From: Luscinia megarhynchos
Lineage: Eukaryota; Chordata; Aves; Passeriformes; Turdidae
Length of the DNA: 64,000 nucleotides
Direction of reading: 5' to 3'
NCBI GenBank assembly: GCA_034336665.1
Contig: JAPFBE010000003.1
Coordinates: 60,741,352 to 60,805,351 of the forward strand
Shown: positions 14,201 through 23,864 of the stretch, in pieces
Layout: the number at the start of each line of letters is the position of its first letter
Position numbering within the stretch: the stretch's first letter is position 1
Position numbers and translations under genes: made by a program
Notes under the pieces: generated by a model
Told to the model about the DNA's origin: nothing
Database searches by the model: none
What the model saw: the letters and a program-made list of their open reading frames with translations, nothing else

Positions 14201-15814
14201 TTTATATGGTAATTGTTACATTTACAGGAGAAGGTTCAGTTTGGGCTCAAAACATTTACTAGGGAGAGAATTATAGTTTCTCTGGTGCTGCATCTCTCCT
14301 ACTGTCTCTACACTGAAGGATTCTAGGTGAATGATATATGCTACTTTAGCCAAAACACACGTTTTCCCTCATTTTTGAGAGGTTATTCCTCAACTTAAAG
14401 AAAATGGATGTTTTCAAACCTTGCTCTGTGTGTTAAAGACTTGAAGGAGAAGCAATTTAAGGCTTTGCTGAGAGCAAAATAAACCATTTTATCTCCTGAA
14501 GTGTGAAGATTCCTGAGGACAGCGTCCAGACAAACCATTAGGTACAAGCAGAGAGAAAGCAACACAGTGTTTGACATCCCTGTGACTTCTTTGTTTAAGT
14601 GCTCAGTGAACTAGTACCAGGGAGAATGTTTTTCTTGTTATTTACACACACACAAAGAATGTCCTGACCACTGACAACCTGGTGTGTCACTATTTACAGT
14701 TCTGCCAGGGGATTTCTTTGAAACATCTCTGTTTGTTACCTGACAGCCTGAAAACCCTACTTCTAAGCCTGGCAACCAAATCAACTTTTGCTCAGTTCAA
14801 GATCATTTTCAACTTTGACAGTTGTCTTACTCCTGGTTGAAAACCACTGCCTGCCACAGAGCTCAAGCCAAGTGATTGTTATCAGCAGTAATGATTCAGT
14901 CATCCTGGAAAACACACTCATGCCACAGGGCAGGGCTGCTCATTCATCCCAAGCACCACTGGGCACTTTCATTTTGAAAGATTTTGGCTTAGTGTCTCAT
15001 AAAACAAAGAATGTAAAATCCATCAGAGCCCAGGATGTTCCTACGTAGTGCTGACCAGTGCCACTCTGATCCAGCACAGCATGACCAGAGAGAGCCTCAT
15101 CTCCACCCCCAGCTGCTCCCCAGCTCTTCCTACCTGCATGCTGTCAGAGAGAAAGCAGAATCCAAATGGAGCCTGATCCCTTTTGAGGCAAGCCTTGGAT
15201 CTGTATGAAGTTGCCCCTGTAGAAAAAGGGATATTTTCCTCAGTTTTCAAAAGACTTTATCTTAAGGGAAAAAAATGGACTCAGTCCTCTGCAACAGACC
15301 TGTCATGACATCTGCAAATATCAAGTCAAAGATAACTGCAGAGGTTATTAAGTTTTTGAAGATATTCTGGAATCTAAAACGGTATTTCAACAGTATTTAT
15401 GCAATTCTAAGAAGATGTGTAAGAATTTTAGTTGACTTTCAAGTCACAAGTTTTTACTTTGTGAATACCTGAAAAACTCATTACATTATACACTTCAAAT
15501 TGTATTTTACCTGAAGGTCATTATAGACTCTCAAAGAAAACTTTTTGTGACACATCACATTGCAAAGGCAGCTACTCCATTTCTGCAAACCACAGAGTGT
15601 TCACAGAAGGTTCGTGAGTTTGGGTTGGATGTCCAAGGTGCATTTTAAACTACATTTCATAATGCCCTCTAGGAATGTATACACTTTGGTAGTGATTTTA
15701 CTGAGAATATATGTTAGCTTTGGTATAATCACTACCTTTTATGCATAAGGCATTTCCTTTCTTTTCCCCCCAGGAGTCAGAGAAAGGCCACAGAAAACCT
15801 TGTGCAGGTTATAC
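8211..15814. other. Long AT-rich unique non-coding stretch
   Basis: Nothing coding is supported over 7.6 kb. The longest open frames are under 90 codons. An A-rich patch lies at 9266-9320 and T-rich runs at 9890-9970 and 11280-11290. Three overlapping frames at 11587-11864 occupy a slightly GC-richer patch and resemble no known protein. A short (AC)n run lies near 14644-14654. No CR1, LTR or DNA transposon signature was noticed. Confidence 0.55.
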
Positions 15815-15978
15815 AGACTCACAGAATAACCTAATTTGGACTGAGCCTTTTAAATCATCTAGTCTGCTCTCTGGCTCAAAGCAGGGAAAATCAGAAAGTT
15901 AAATCAGGTTCCTCAGGACCTTGTCTAGTAAAGTTTTAAAAAGTACCAAGGCTGCAGTTTTCCACAGCCTCCTTGGGT
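15815..15978 (-). mobile_element. CR1 LINE fragment (3' end, antisense)
   Basis: The left edge reads like the antisense CR1 3' terminus (CACAGAATAACC followed by a TTTGGACTGAG-type segment). Next come the hallmark words ATCATCTAGTC, AAAGCAGGG, CAGGTTCCTCAGGACCTTGTC and CAGCCTCCTTGGGT, in the order seen in CR1 tails. CR1 elements are non-LTR retrotransposons that are usually 5'-truncated, and this copy keeps only about 165 bp. It is heavily mutated, so it is old. The strand follows from the tail lying at the left. Confidence 0.8.
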
Positions 15979-17593
15979 CTCTCCTCTAGTTCTTCATCAT
16001 TCACAGCTTGAGGGATTTTGCTCTGTGCCCAGCTGGAATGGACATTTCACAGAAAGGAAAACAGCACAGGTTTTACCAGATAGCTGTTAAGTTAGCCTCA
16101 GTTTACTAATTCTGAACAGCCTTATTCTGGAAAATGCACATTTCATAGCTTCAAGCGCTGTTTCAGGGCATAACCTATGAAAGGCTAAACCTAGACTAAA
16201 ATATTTATGACAAAAAAAAGAGGTACTGGGTGATTTTAGCAATCATTGTATAGAACTAAATGGAAAATACTTTGCAAAGAATACCAAGATGATAAAAAAG
16301 AGGTGGGTAAAGATTTTCATGTAGCTTTCTGGAAATAGCTTCTCAGTAATTTTTCTCAGAAGATATTATGGTCTATCAGATCCCATCATCAAAAAAGACC
16401 AAAGCCAAAAATTGATATTTTAAACTAAAGCAGTCTTAACTTCCTTTTCTTGACTCCTGAGCAGTTCTTGAAAATATGGAATTCAGATTGAATTATTAAT
16501 GATTATTTCAATGAACTGTACATGGGGGAGCCATTAGGAAACAGCTCTGCAGGCAATCTGAGTTTCCTTCATTGGAGTGTTATGGTGATGCATTGTAGAG
16601 GATACACAGGGAAAACTTTTGCAGTGCAGCTGATGGATTATGATGCCAAACTATGCAGGATCCATCATGATTTATACTAATCCCTATATCTCAGAAAGCA
16701 AACAAGGAAGTTCAGTCTATTTGTCATATCCCATCACTTGCAGTAGCAAAACTGTCCTGTGGGACAGAGTAGAAATCACACAGGACCTAACAACAAAAGG
16801 ATGGCATTAATTTCTATCCCCTCATTCATCTGCAATTCTTCATGCTTTTTTGGGGAAGTGTGAATGAAGTCCCACTGTCCCAAAATAGCCAGTGATGACC
16901 AGTGTATTTTGTGGTAACATCAGGCTGGGAAAAGCAAGGGGCAAGCACAGGCAAAAGGTTTTTCTTCAGTATGGCAATCTCCTGATCCATTCCCTCCTTG
17001 TAAAAAAGCCCTGGACAACCACCTTGTGCTTACCCACACACTCTGGCCTCCACTCTCACTCCTCACATGGCACCCAAGCAGCAAGGACAAAAGCCTGGGC
17101 TGTTCAAAATCTGCACACTCCAACACCTTTGAAAACAAACATCTCTTAAGGAGCCTGAGATCTGTCTCTTCATGGCCTTAAGTCACATTAATGGCCTCAA
17201 TAATCCAAGAACAACTTATTTTCCACCTGCTCTAATATTCCCTCCTTCCTCTCCACATGGCTCTGTATGGCAAGGACCTACTTCTCAATGTCTTTATTGT
17301 GCCATGCTGAAACACACCAAAGTCCTTGCTTAGTTAGACAACATCATTTCAATTCCTCACTTTTGCACCTATATGTTTTAACCAGAGGTACACCTATAAT
17401 CCTGAAATTTGCCCCAAGATCAGTTTTTTTCTAAACACAGGCTTCTTGAATTGAAAATTTTGGTCCAAGTGTCAAATTCCTACATCTTTTATTTCTGTTA
17501 CTTGCATTCCCTTTGATTGTTGACAGTCTAATCACACTGGCAAAGTGCAGTACATTCAGTTCATATCTTAGAATGAAATAAAAAACATCTAGC
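15979..17593. other. Unique non-coding stretch
   Basis: No gene is supported. An 85-codon plus-strand frame (16892-17149) and a 72-codon minus-strand frame cover the same bases and are unlike any known protein. No repeats were recognised after the CR1 fragment ends. Confidence 0.5.
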
Positions 17594-17643
17594 CAAAACA
17601 AAAACAAAAACAAAAAACCCAAAACAAAAAAACAACCCACCAA
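17594..17643. repeat. (CAAAA)n A-rich tract
   Basis: Repeated CAAAAA units are interrupted by CCC. In antisense the tract gives a spurious Phe/Leu-rich peptide that looks like a membrane segment but is only a translation of low-complexity DNA. Confidence 0.88.
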
Positions 17644-18392
17644 AATTCATTATATTACCATTTTGGAAATATGTACACAACTGCAGCTGTTTGGGCTCAA
17701 TAAAGAACTTTTGTGGTTTGTTTGGTTTTGGTTTTAGTGCCAAATACTTAATGAGTTCTCAACGTTCTCCAAGCTATTTGTAACCAGTGCACATTAATAC
17801 AGCCCATTCTGTCAGTGGCTAATGCCTTTGTCTCTAACATTTCTGTTCAGCAGTAATAAGGGCCTCATCAAAGCCCTTAGCTGCTGTAAGTAAGTGGATT
17901 AACAAAATCTTTTCTGATTCAAAGTTCTATTTTCAAGTGATAAAGAAAGTTTCTTACTTTTCTTTCCCATTTAAATAACTCGTTCAGGGAAACTAAGGAA
18001 GGTAAGGTTATTTTTGCTTGCAGATGACTATATTTGGCCACAATTTCCAAGATAAGCAAGATCCATTGAACTCCTCCTGCAGTTTATGTTGCTCTCACTT
18101 TTGTTTCTACCAGGATTAATTAGGTATGTTGCAAACAACTTTTGAAATAAAAAAGAGATCACAATATTCTCCACTTCTCAGTATCTCCAGAGCAGAGCAA
18201 AGCACAGAGATGTTGTTCATCTTCATTATAACCACAAAAACATCCTCTGTTCATAGAGAACAGAAAATAGATTAAAACTATGGGGGTTTTCTTGACAATT
18301 ACTTTTCAGGTTGTCACACATACTCTGACTAGCATTCCTGTATATCAGATGGTCTATATCATTGATGAAAGGCACCACAGTTTTGTCTTTTG
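17644..18392. other. Unique non-coding stretch between A-rich tracts
   Basis: I see no gene or mobile element. Small open frames here are extensions of the Phe/Leu- or Lys-rich translations of the flanking A-rich tracts. Confidence 0.5.
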
Positions 18393-18506
18393 CAAAAAAA
18401 ACCCCAAAAAGCAAAAACAAAAAATAAAGAAACAAAGAAACAAAAAACAAAAAAGAAAAAAACAAAAAAAAACCAACAACCAAAAAAACCTCAAAAACCA
18501 AAAAAA
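18393..18506. repeat. 114-bp A-rich low-complexity tract
   Basis: Almost entirely A with scattered single C and G (CAAAA, GAAA and CCAA units). It is the longest A-rich tract in the window. It reads as a Lys/Gln/Asn-rich peptide on plus and a Phe/Leu-rich one on minus, and neither should be taken as a protein. Confidence 0.92.
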
Positions 18507-18984
18507 CATTGTGAGGTTGTTTTGGGGTGTTTTTTGTCTTGTATCTACAGAAATCTTCAAGTGCTATAGTTCTATACCCACATTAAAATTAAGATTCATT
18601 TCCTCAACTGGGCTACAGCTTTGGAGACTGTAGCAGTTAGAGGCATCCCATCCCAGGTTGGTTTTGATTTGGATGCTTGTTCTGAGAAGCAGATGTGGGG
18701 TCTGGTCAGACCCTGTCCAGCCCCACTGTCTGCCCCCTGGGGTGCACGGTGCCCCTCAAACCCTCTGGTTCTTCAAAATTTCAGCAGCTACCAGTGCTCA
18801 AGTAGTTTAAATTTTGGATGGCTGGCATATGTAAAACTAGTCAAATCTTTGCATCTCTTCTCCAGATCACAGGAAAATGTAATTCATGCCATTTATACTT
18901 TTAATATTTAGACAGAAGATGGCACGATGGCACGGGTCCAGAAGAAGAGCTAATCTTGAGTCAAACAGTGGTCATGTCATTAGA

Positions 18985-19175
18985 AGGGGCCATAAACCAT
19001 CAAAGATCCCCAAAGTAGCCTCAGACTCTTTTCTGGGGTCTTCCACCAGAGGACTGCATCTGACCCCCAATGTTGCATCAGACAGTGTAACTCCCTCCTC
19101 CAGGGGAGGTGCCTGCATGTTCCCACTGGAACCTGAATATACATTAACCCATTAAACTTCTTCATTTAGGGCCCA
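18985..19175. repeat. Unnamed interspersed repeat, copy A
   Basis: This stretch aligns with 22462-22622 in the same orientation. Shared words in order are ACCATCA-AGA-CCCCAAAGT, TTTTCTG, CAGAGGACTG, CCAGGGGAGGT and AACCCA, with a CTTTA/ATTTA GGG-type end. It carries about 33 bp more between CAGAGGACTG and CCAGGGGAGG than copy B does. On the minus strand both copies translate to the residues WGSLMV, which reflects the shared DNA and not a gene. The family could be a solo LTR fragment or another dispersed repeat; I do not recognise its name. Confidence 0.65.
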
Positions 19176-20105
19176 CATGAGTCTTGGAGTACATCTGCAT
19201 TACACAGTTCCACAGAAATTTTGAATCTGTTTCAAACCCAGCAACATTTTAACGTTGTTTCAGTGCTCTAAATCTTTATCCCAATTGTGGTCACCCTGCT
19301 ATTTCCAAAACCCTAGCACCATGCTCCATGGTACAGGGCAAAGCTGGTGTCTCAGTAGTGCAAGGGCTATATCGCCATGTTGTGTCCAAAGGTACAGACA
19401 ATTCATGCCAGTTACATGAAATGTAGAAGTTTTACACAGATGACTCCCTAAAAGGTACCTAAACAGCTCCCATCCTCCAGAACCCTCATCCAAATTACCT
19501 GCAACGTAATTTCATTCAAGTCAATAGAGACTGTTGAAGTCAATGGAGGGTACAACAGAGATTAATTTGTCCCTTAAAGCTTTAATAACAGGAAATTACC
19601 ATCTGGCTGTACATGCCTGCTTTATTAAATTTTTATAAGACACAGAGTGACAGTTTTTATAGAAAGACAGATTATTATTGCACACCATCCAAGCATCTGT
19701 CCTCAAAACTGAGCTTTATTCAGCAGGAAGAACATGTGTGTTGCTTGTTTCACTTACTGATGTTTTCCTCTTTCATAAATGTAAATGGTTTGTATTATTG
19801 TGGTTGATGTCAGTAAAGTCTCAGTTCCCGTAATCTTCATTCCAAGCAAGTGACAGAACATTTAAAGCTAAAATCTCTATTAAAAATGTATAAAATCAAA
19901 TAAAAAAGGATTCCATTAAGGATCATATGTCCAGAGCCGTGGAATTAATTTATTGTCTTTCTGTACCGTTGCCTTCCCCATTTTGTGGAAATGTAATTGA
20001 TTTTCTAACTCTTGACATATGAAGAAGGCATATTTATTTCCTCACAGGGGCTTAGCTGTAGGGGTTCATCCAAATATTAAGAGAAATTTTATAGCCAGAT
20101 CTTTA
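19176..20105. other. Unique non-coding stretch
   Basis: No gene or recognisable repeat. Open frames are 64 codons or shorter. Confidence 0.5.
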
Positions 20106-20170
20106 CAAAAAAACAAAAACAAAACAAAAAAAACCCTCAAACAAATGAACCAAACAAAAAAAAGAACAAA
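20106..20170. repeat. A-rich (CAAAA)n tract
   Basis: AAACAAAAAC-type units with a few CCC and GAAC interruptions. It is the third such tract within 2.6 kb and has the same base pattern as the tracts at 17594 and 18393. Confidence 0.88.
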
Positions 20171-22189
20171 CCAGAAATTTACCCTTTTCCCAGAAAATGT
20201 GAATTTTCACAAGCAACCTATAATGTGAAAGCAATAGTTTTAAGTCAAGAAAAATGGTTACATCAAATAAATTCAAGCTAGTGATGACCTGTCCCCCTCC
20301 AAGAGCAAGTAATGAGCATGCAAAGAACTTAATGTAGGCACTTTCTTATGTTAATCCATGTTCACAGAGCCTCAAAGGAGCCCCTTTTTAGTGGAATCAT
20401 ATAAGTAGGCACAAAACTGCAGGTGACTTCATTGCTGCTGAAGGGGAGACCATATATGCACTTTTGGGATGACCTAACCCTCTTTAAAACTGTGTAAAAC
20501 TTGATTCTCTCCCATCCATTGGGAATATATCTTGGGCTTCATTCAGGATAAGTTTACATGTGTGTGAGGCCAAAAGCAGAAGTTTAAGACATTTTAAACT
20601 TCTTTAAGTAAAAAGACAAAGACTGTGTCTTACATAAAAATATAAGTGTTTTTCACAAGAAAACTATGGCAGAGCTGGTTTCCTCTGTGTCTTTGTGTAC
20701 AAACCATGTTTGAGAGCATGATTCAGCGGGCAGGAAACTGAGCCACTGAAATAAAAACCCCCAGAAAATACAAACTGTATTAGAAAGGCTAACAATTGCT
20801 ATTTTCCATTTAATGGTCTAACTTTGTAACATGATTATGATGGGATTTACCAGAATTATTTCCATGCATATAGGAAGCAGCCCATTCCCCATTTCACCAT
20901 CTGCAGTGTCATGCTGGGTTTTTAATAGAATTCTGCAGGCATGATATAATTGCAAATCTAGTAAGGAGGTTGTATTTGCAATATTTATCATAATGCAATG
21001 TGTAAAGTTTTACTAGTGTCTATTCAGAAAGCTCTGAGTTACAAGCAGCCAGAAGCCAGAGAAGTGCTAATTAAGGTATACAACAAAATATTAATCAAGA
21101 GATCTGGAGGAGGAGAGGGGAAAGAAACTACTTCTATTAGTCACACCATTATGTGGCATCCAGCATAGCCTGAAAGAAAAAGCTGGCTGTACTGATGAAA
21201 CAGCCAAGGAAAATAGCTAGGAGACCTCTCTGGCAAGGAGTGTAAGTGTAGGGACCACAAGTGGATTCTGTAGATCCACATGAGCTTCTGACAAAGACCA
21301 TTTGTAGAAGAAAACACTCAGCACTGAGAGCATTGTGCATGAGCTGTTCCAAGAGCACTTCCCCACATTTGCTTTCCCAAGCCTCTTGTTTGAATAATAA
21401 TCACAACAGGGAGGTTAAACATGCCATACTACAGTAAACAATGGTTAATTACTCTGTAAGCCTCCTTTCACTGTTGGATAAATCAGCATGCTTCCCTCCG
21501 TGGCTCCCACCACCACTAAAAGGCAGCAATGGAAATGTCCCTGTCTGTGCTGTGTCCTGGGGCTCCATTGTCCCAGCCCTTCTGTCCATACTGCTTGTGT
21601 GAGACTCAAACAATTCCATTGATAATGCTTACCTTCATCTCCTTTAAAGTCTGTCAATGGGAGCCACTTCCCAATAATGTGTATTCCCAGAATTCCTCTT
21701 GTGACTCCATGTAGACCTCCCATTCCATGCTGTTAGAGGATGATATCTGTCATTTGTCACTGTCTGAGATGCAGTGAATTTTTCCCACAGCAGCCCTCAC
21801 AGAAATGGGGTGATCTGTAGGACAAGAGGATTCAGATGGTGTTTTGCTGAAGTGTTTTCTGTCAATCACATAACCAGCATTCTGGGCTTGGAGTTTTTAT
21901 GGATTGGGTTGGGGCTTTTTTATTTTTATCTTTATTCTCCTGGAAATTCTAATTCATATTCATTTTATAAAACAAAGTAAATCTGCATTTCCAAGGAGTC
22001 AAATTCTTCTCTTCTTTCCTTGTGAATTCTAGAATTCCCATACTTGGGAATGCCTCACACCAGAACCTCAGCATTTGCCCATGTCAGAGACTTCTCTATT
22101 AATGATTAATGACTCAGAACATTTGCCCATTTGGAGAAAGGACAGAGTGCTTTGCTGAAGCCATATTTGCAACCCTGCAGGGAAAGAGG
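20171..22189. other. Unique stretch including a possible conserved element
   Basis: No coding sequence is supported. Roughly 20810-21090 is AT-rich with several homeodomain-type TAAT/ATTA words and ordinary complexity, a composition common in vertebrate conserved non-coding elements. A 92-codon minus-strand frame at 21445-21723 is overlapped by a plus-strand frame and looks random. Confidence 0.4.
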
Positions 22190-22461
22190 TGACCTTTTTG
22201 GGTGTGTAATGACAAACCTCTGCTCTGCATAAGCCAGGGGGGGCTGAGCAATCACCCCTGGAGCTACAGAGGGGCTTTGAGGCCCATAAGAGGCAGGTGC
22301 TGGGAGGTGGGATGGTGCTTTCATCATGCCCATTGCTCTCCCTTGCACAAGTGACCCAGCTGTGAAACTGCCCACATCTCCTCTGGGGAAGGCCCTGAGG
22401 GTTTCCATCCCTCCTGCTGGGGCATTCCTGGCTCAGCTGCCCTGGTGTGAGGGGCAGCTGT
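22190..22461. other. GC-richer segment abutting repeat copy B
   Basis: This segment is visibly richer in G and C than its neighbours and runs directly into repeat copy B. It is spanned by minus-strand frames of 133 and 100 codons that continue into the repeat, but the peptides match nothing I know. It may be part of the same dispersed element, extending it leftwards, though copy A shows no equivalent upstream sequence. Confidence 0.35.
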
Positions 22462-22622
22462 GGTGTCACAGACCATCAGAGACCCCCAAAGTGCCCCCAG
22501 ACCCATTTTCTGAGCCTCCACAGAGGACTGGAAGCTCTCACCAGGGGAGGTACCTGGGTGCTCCCCCTGAGCCCGAGGGTGTTTGAACCCACTGGACCTT
22601 GTGCTTTATGGGTTTCTCCTCC
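22462..22622. repeat. Unnamed interspersed repeat, copy B
   Basis: Same family and orientation as 18985-19175. It keeps the shared core ACCATCAGAGACCCCCAAAG, then TTTTCTG, CAGAGGACTG, CCAGGGGAGGTACCTG and AACCCACTGGACCTTGTGC. It is GC-richer and looks less decayed than copy A, and lacks about 33 bp found there. The compact GC-rich form and a short T-rich end are compatible with a solo LTR fragment, but no TG...CA termini or target-site duplication could be fixed by eye. Confidence 0.65.
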
Positions 22623-23479
22623 CACCCCCAGAGGATCATCACTTTGCCAAAGGATATCTGAGATGCAACAATCAAGTCTCATCCCACGATCTAGGGGTGG
22701 TGAGTATGCATCTTTCTACTCTTATCCTTTCTTTTTCTTTCTTTTCCTTATGCACTTCCTTAAGTAACATTTTTATGCTTTAATATTGCCATATTTCTGT
22801 AGACAACAGTAAGTAAAATGGCTACATGCCTGCTTTCCATTGAAACCAAATTGTTCTAAAATAAACCCTTCATGTGTATATTTACAAACACTAATCAGCC
22901 AGTCTCCTTTCACTCTAATCCACTCCAAGGGATCTATTAACATGAACCTGAGTTATCCTCACCTTCTGTAGTGGGTTGTAACAGCCCACAGTATTTCAAT
23001 TACACCACCAGCTTCTTGGGCCATTGGCCTGCTAACTGGCAGCCAGTTTTAATGACAGCCACTGCAATTTTTTATCTAGCAAAAATCCTGGATGGCCACT
23101 TATCAAAATAGACAAAAGTCAATATAAGGTCTTGCAAAATTCCCACCAAAACATTAAAAGTGGTCTTTCTGTTTTATTGGAACAAAGCAGGGAGAAGGAT
23201 GCAAGACAAAGTAGTCTGGATTTTTTTGGAGGGGGTTTGCATAATATGTATTCAATGGACAGTCAGGGCCTCTGTCACCTCTACTTTTCAGGACCTCTTT
23301 CCATCAGGAAACATTTTCAGTGTTTCAGGTGTATCACTAGAGAATGAAATTCATATTCTAGCTTTATAGTCTTTTTCTTTCTACAAAAATATCAGACTGT
23401 CCTGAAGGAGAGAAGTCTTCTTAGAAGTTTTCTTGGCTTTTTGCATTATGGAAAGATCGTGTCTGGAGAAGTGAACCCA
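22623..23479. other. Unique non-coding stretch
   Basis: A T-rich CTTTT-type patch lies at 22720-22760. Two overlapping plus-strand frames of about 70 codons (23132-23369) lie in different phases and resemble nothing known. No gene is supported. Confidence 0.5.
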
Positions 23480-23497
23480 CATAGAATCACAGAATCC
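23480..23497 (-). mobile_element. Possible CR1 3'-end remnant
   Basis: CATAGAATCACAGAATCC is the characteristic antisense CR1 terminal octamer repeat. The following bases do not clearly continue into a CR1 body, so this may be a very short insertion or a chance match. Confidence 0.35.
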
Positions 23498-23701
23498 TCA
23501 TTTGCATCAGCTGAAGTGTGTGGGTTTGTAGTGATTTCACAGCACACTGTGCCCACAGTTCAATCTAGAAGATACAGCATTTGCCTTGGGTAAATGCACA
23601 AGTCAACAAGGCATTAACTCTCTCGTGAGGATTAACATGACCTCTGTATCACTGTCAAAATCCCATTCTGCTTCTCATTTATGCCTTTTGAAAGTTTTTT
23701 C

Positions 23702-23727
23702 ATCAACGTCATGATCATGACATTGAT
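23702..23727. repeat. 26-bp near-perfect palindrome
   Basis: Two 13-bp arms meet with no spacer around the centre TCATGATCATGA. They are reverse complements except at one position (ACGTCA against TGACAT). The centre contains overlapping TGATCA and ATCATG words. It could be a binding site for a dimeric factor, or simple chance. Confidence 0.85.
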
Positions 23728-23840
23728 TATTTGGAAGCCATAAATGACATCAAAAAAATTGCAGGACTAGCTTTAAGGAAAAAATATATCTATAAATAAT
23801 TTGGAACCCTAAAAAATACATGAAATATCAGGAAGGGTCA

Positions 23841-23864
23841 GTAATTCTGTAATGACAGAATTAC
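23841..23864. repeat. Perfect 10-bp inverted repeat with 4-nt loop
   Basis: GTAATTCTGT, a 4-base AATG spacer, then ACAGAATTAC, an exact reverse complement. If transcribed it would form a 10-bp stem. The stem is too short for a microRNA precursor. Confidence 0.9.

Noticed and set aside
18226..18633. Frames with a hydrophobic Phe/Leu-rich peptide (minus) and a Lys-rich peptide (plus)
   Set aside because: Both are translations of the A-rich tract at 18393-18506. The apparent membrane segment is a composition artefact.
22068..22469. 133-codon minus-strand frame adjoining repeat copy B, considered as a retroviral gag relic
   Set aside because: No CCHC zinc-knuckle spacing or other retroviral motif is visible, and the frame runs into repeat DNA.
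18985..22622. Single provirus bounded by the two unnamed repeat copies as LTRs
   Set aside because: The 3.3 kb between them has no gag-, pol- or env-like frames, and the copies are too different from each other to be LTRs of one recent insertion.
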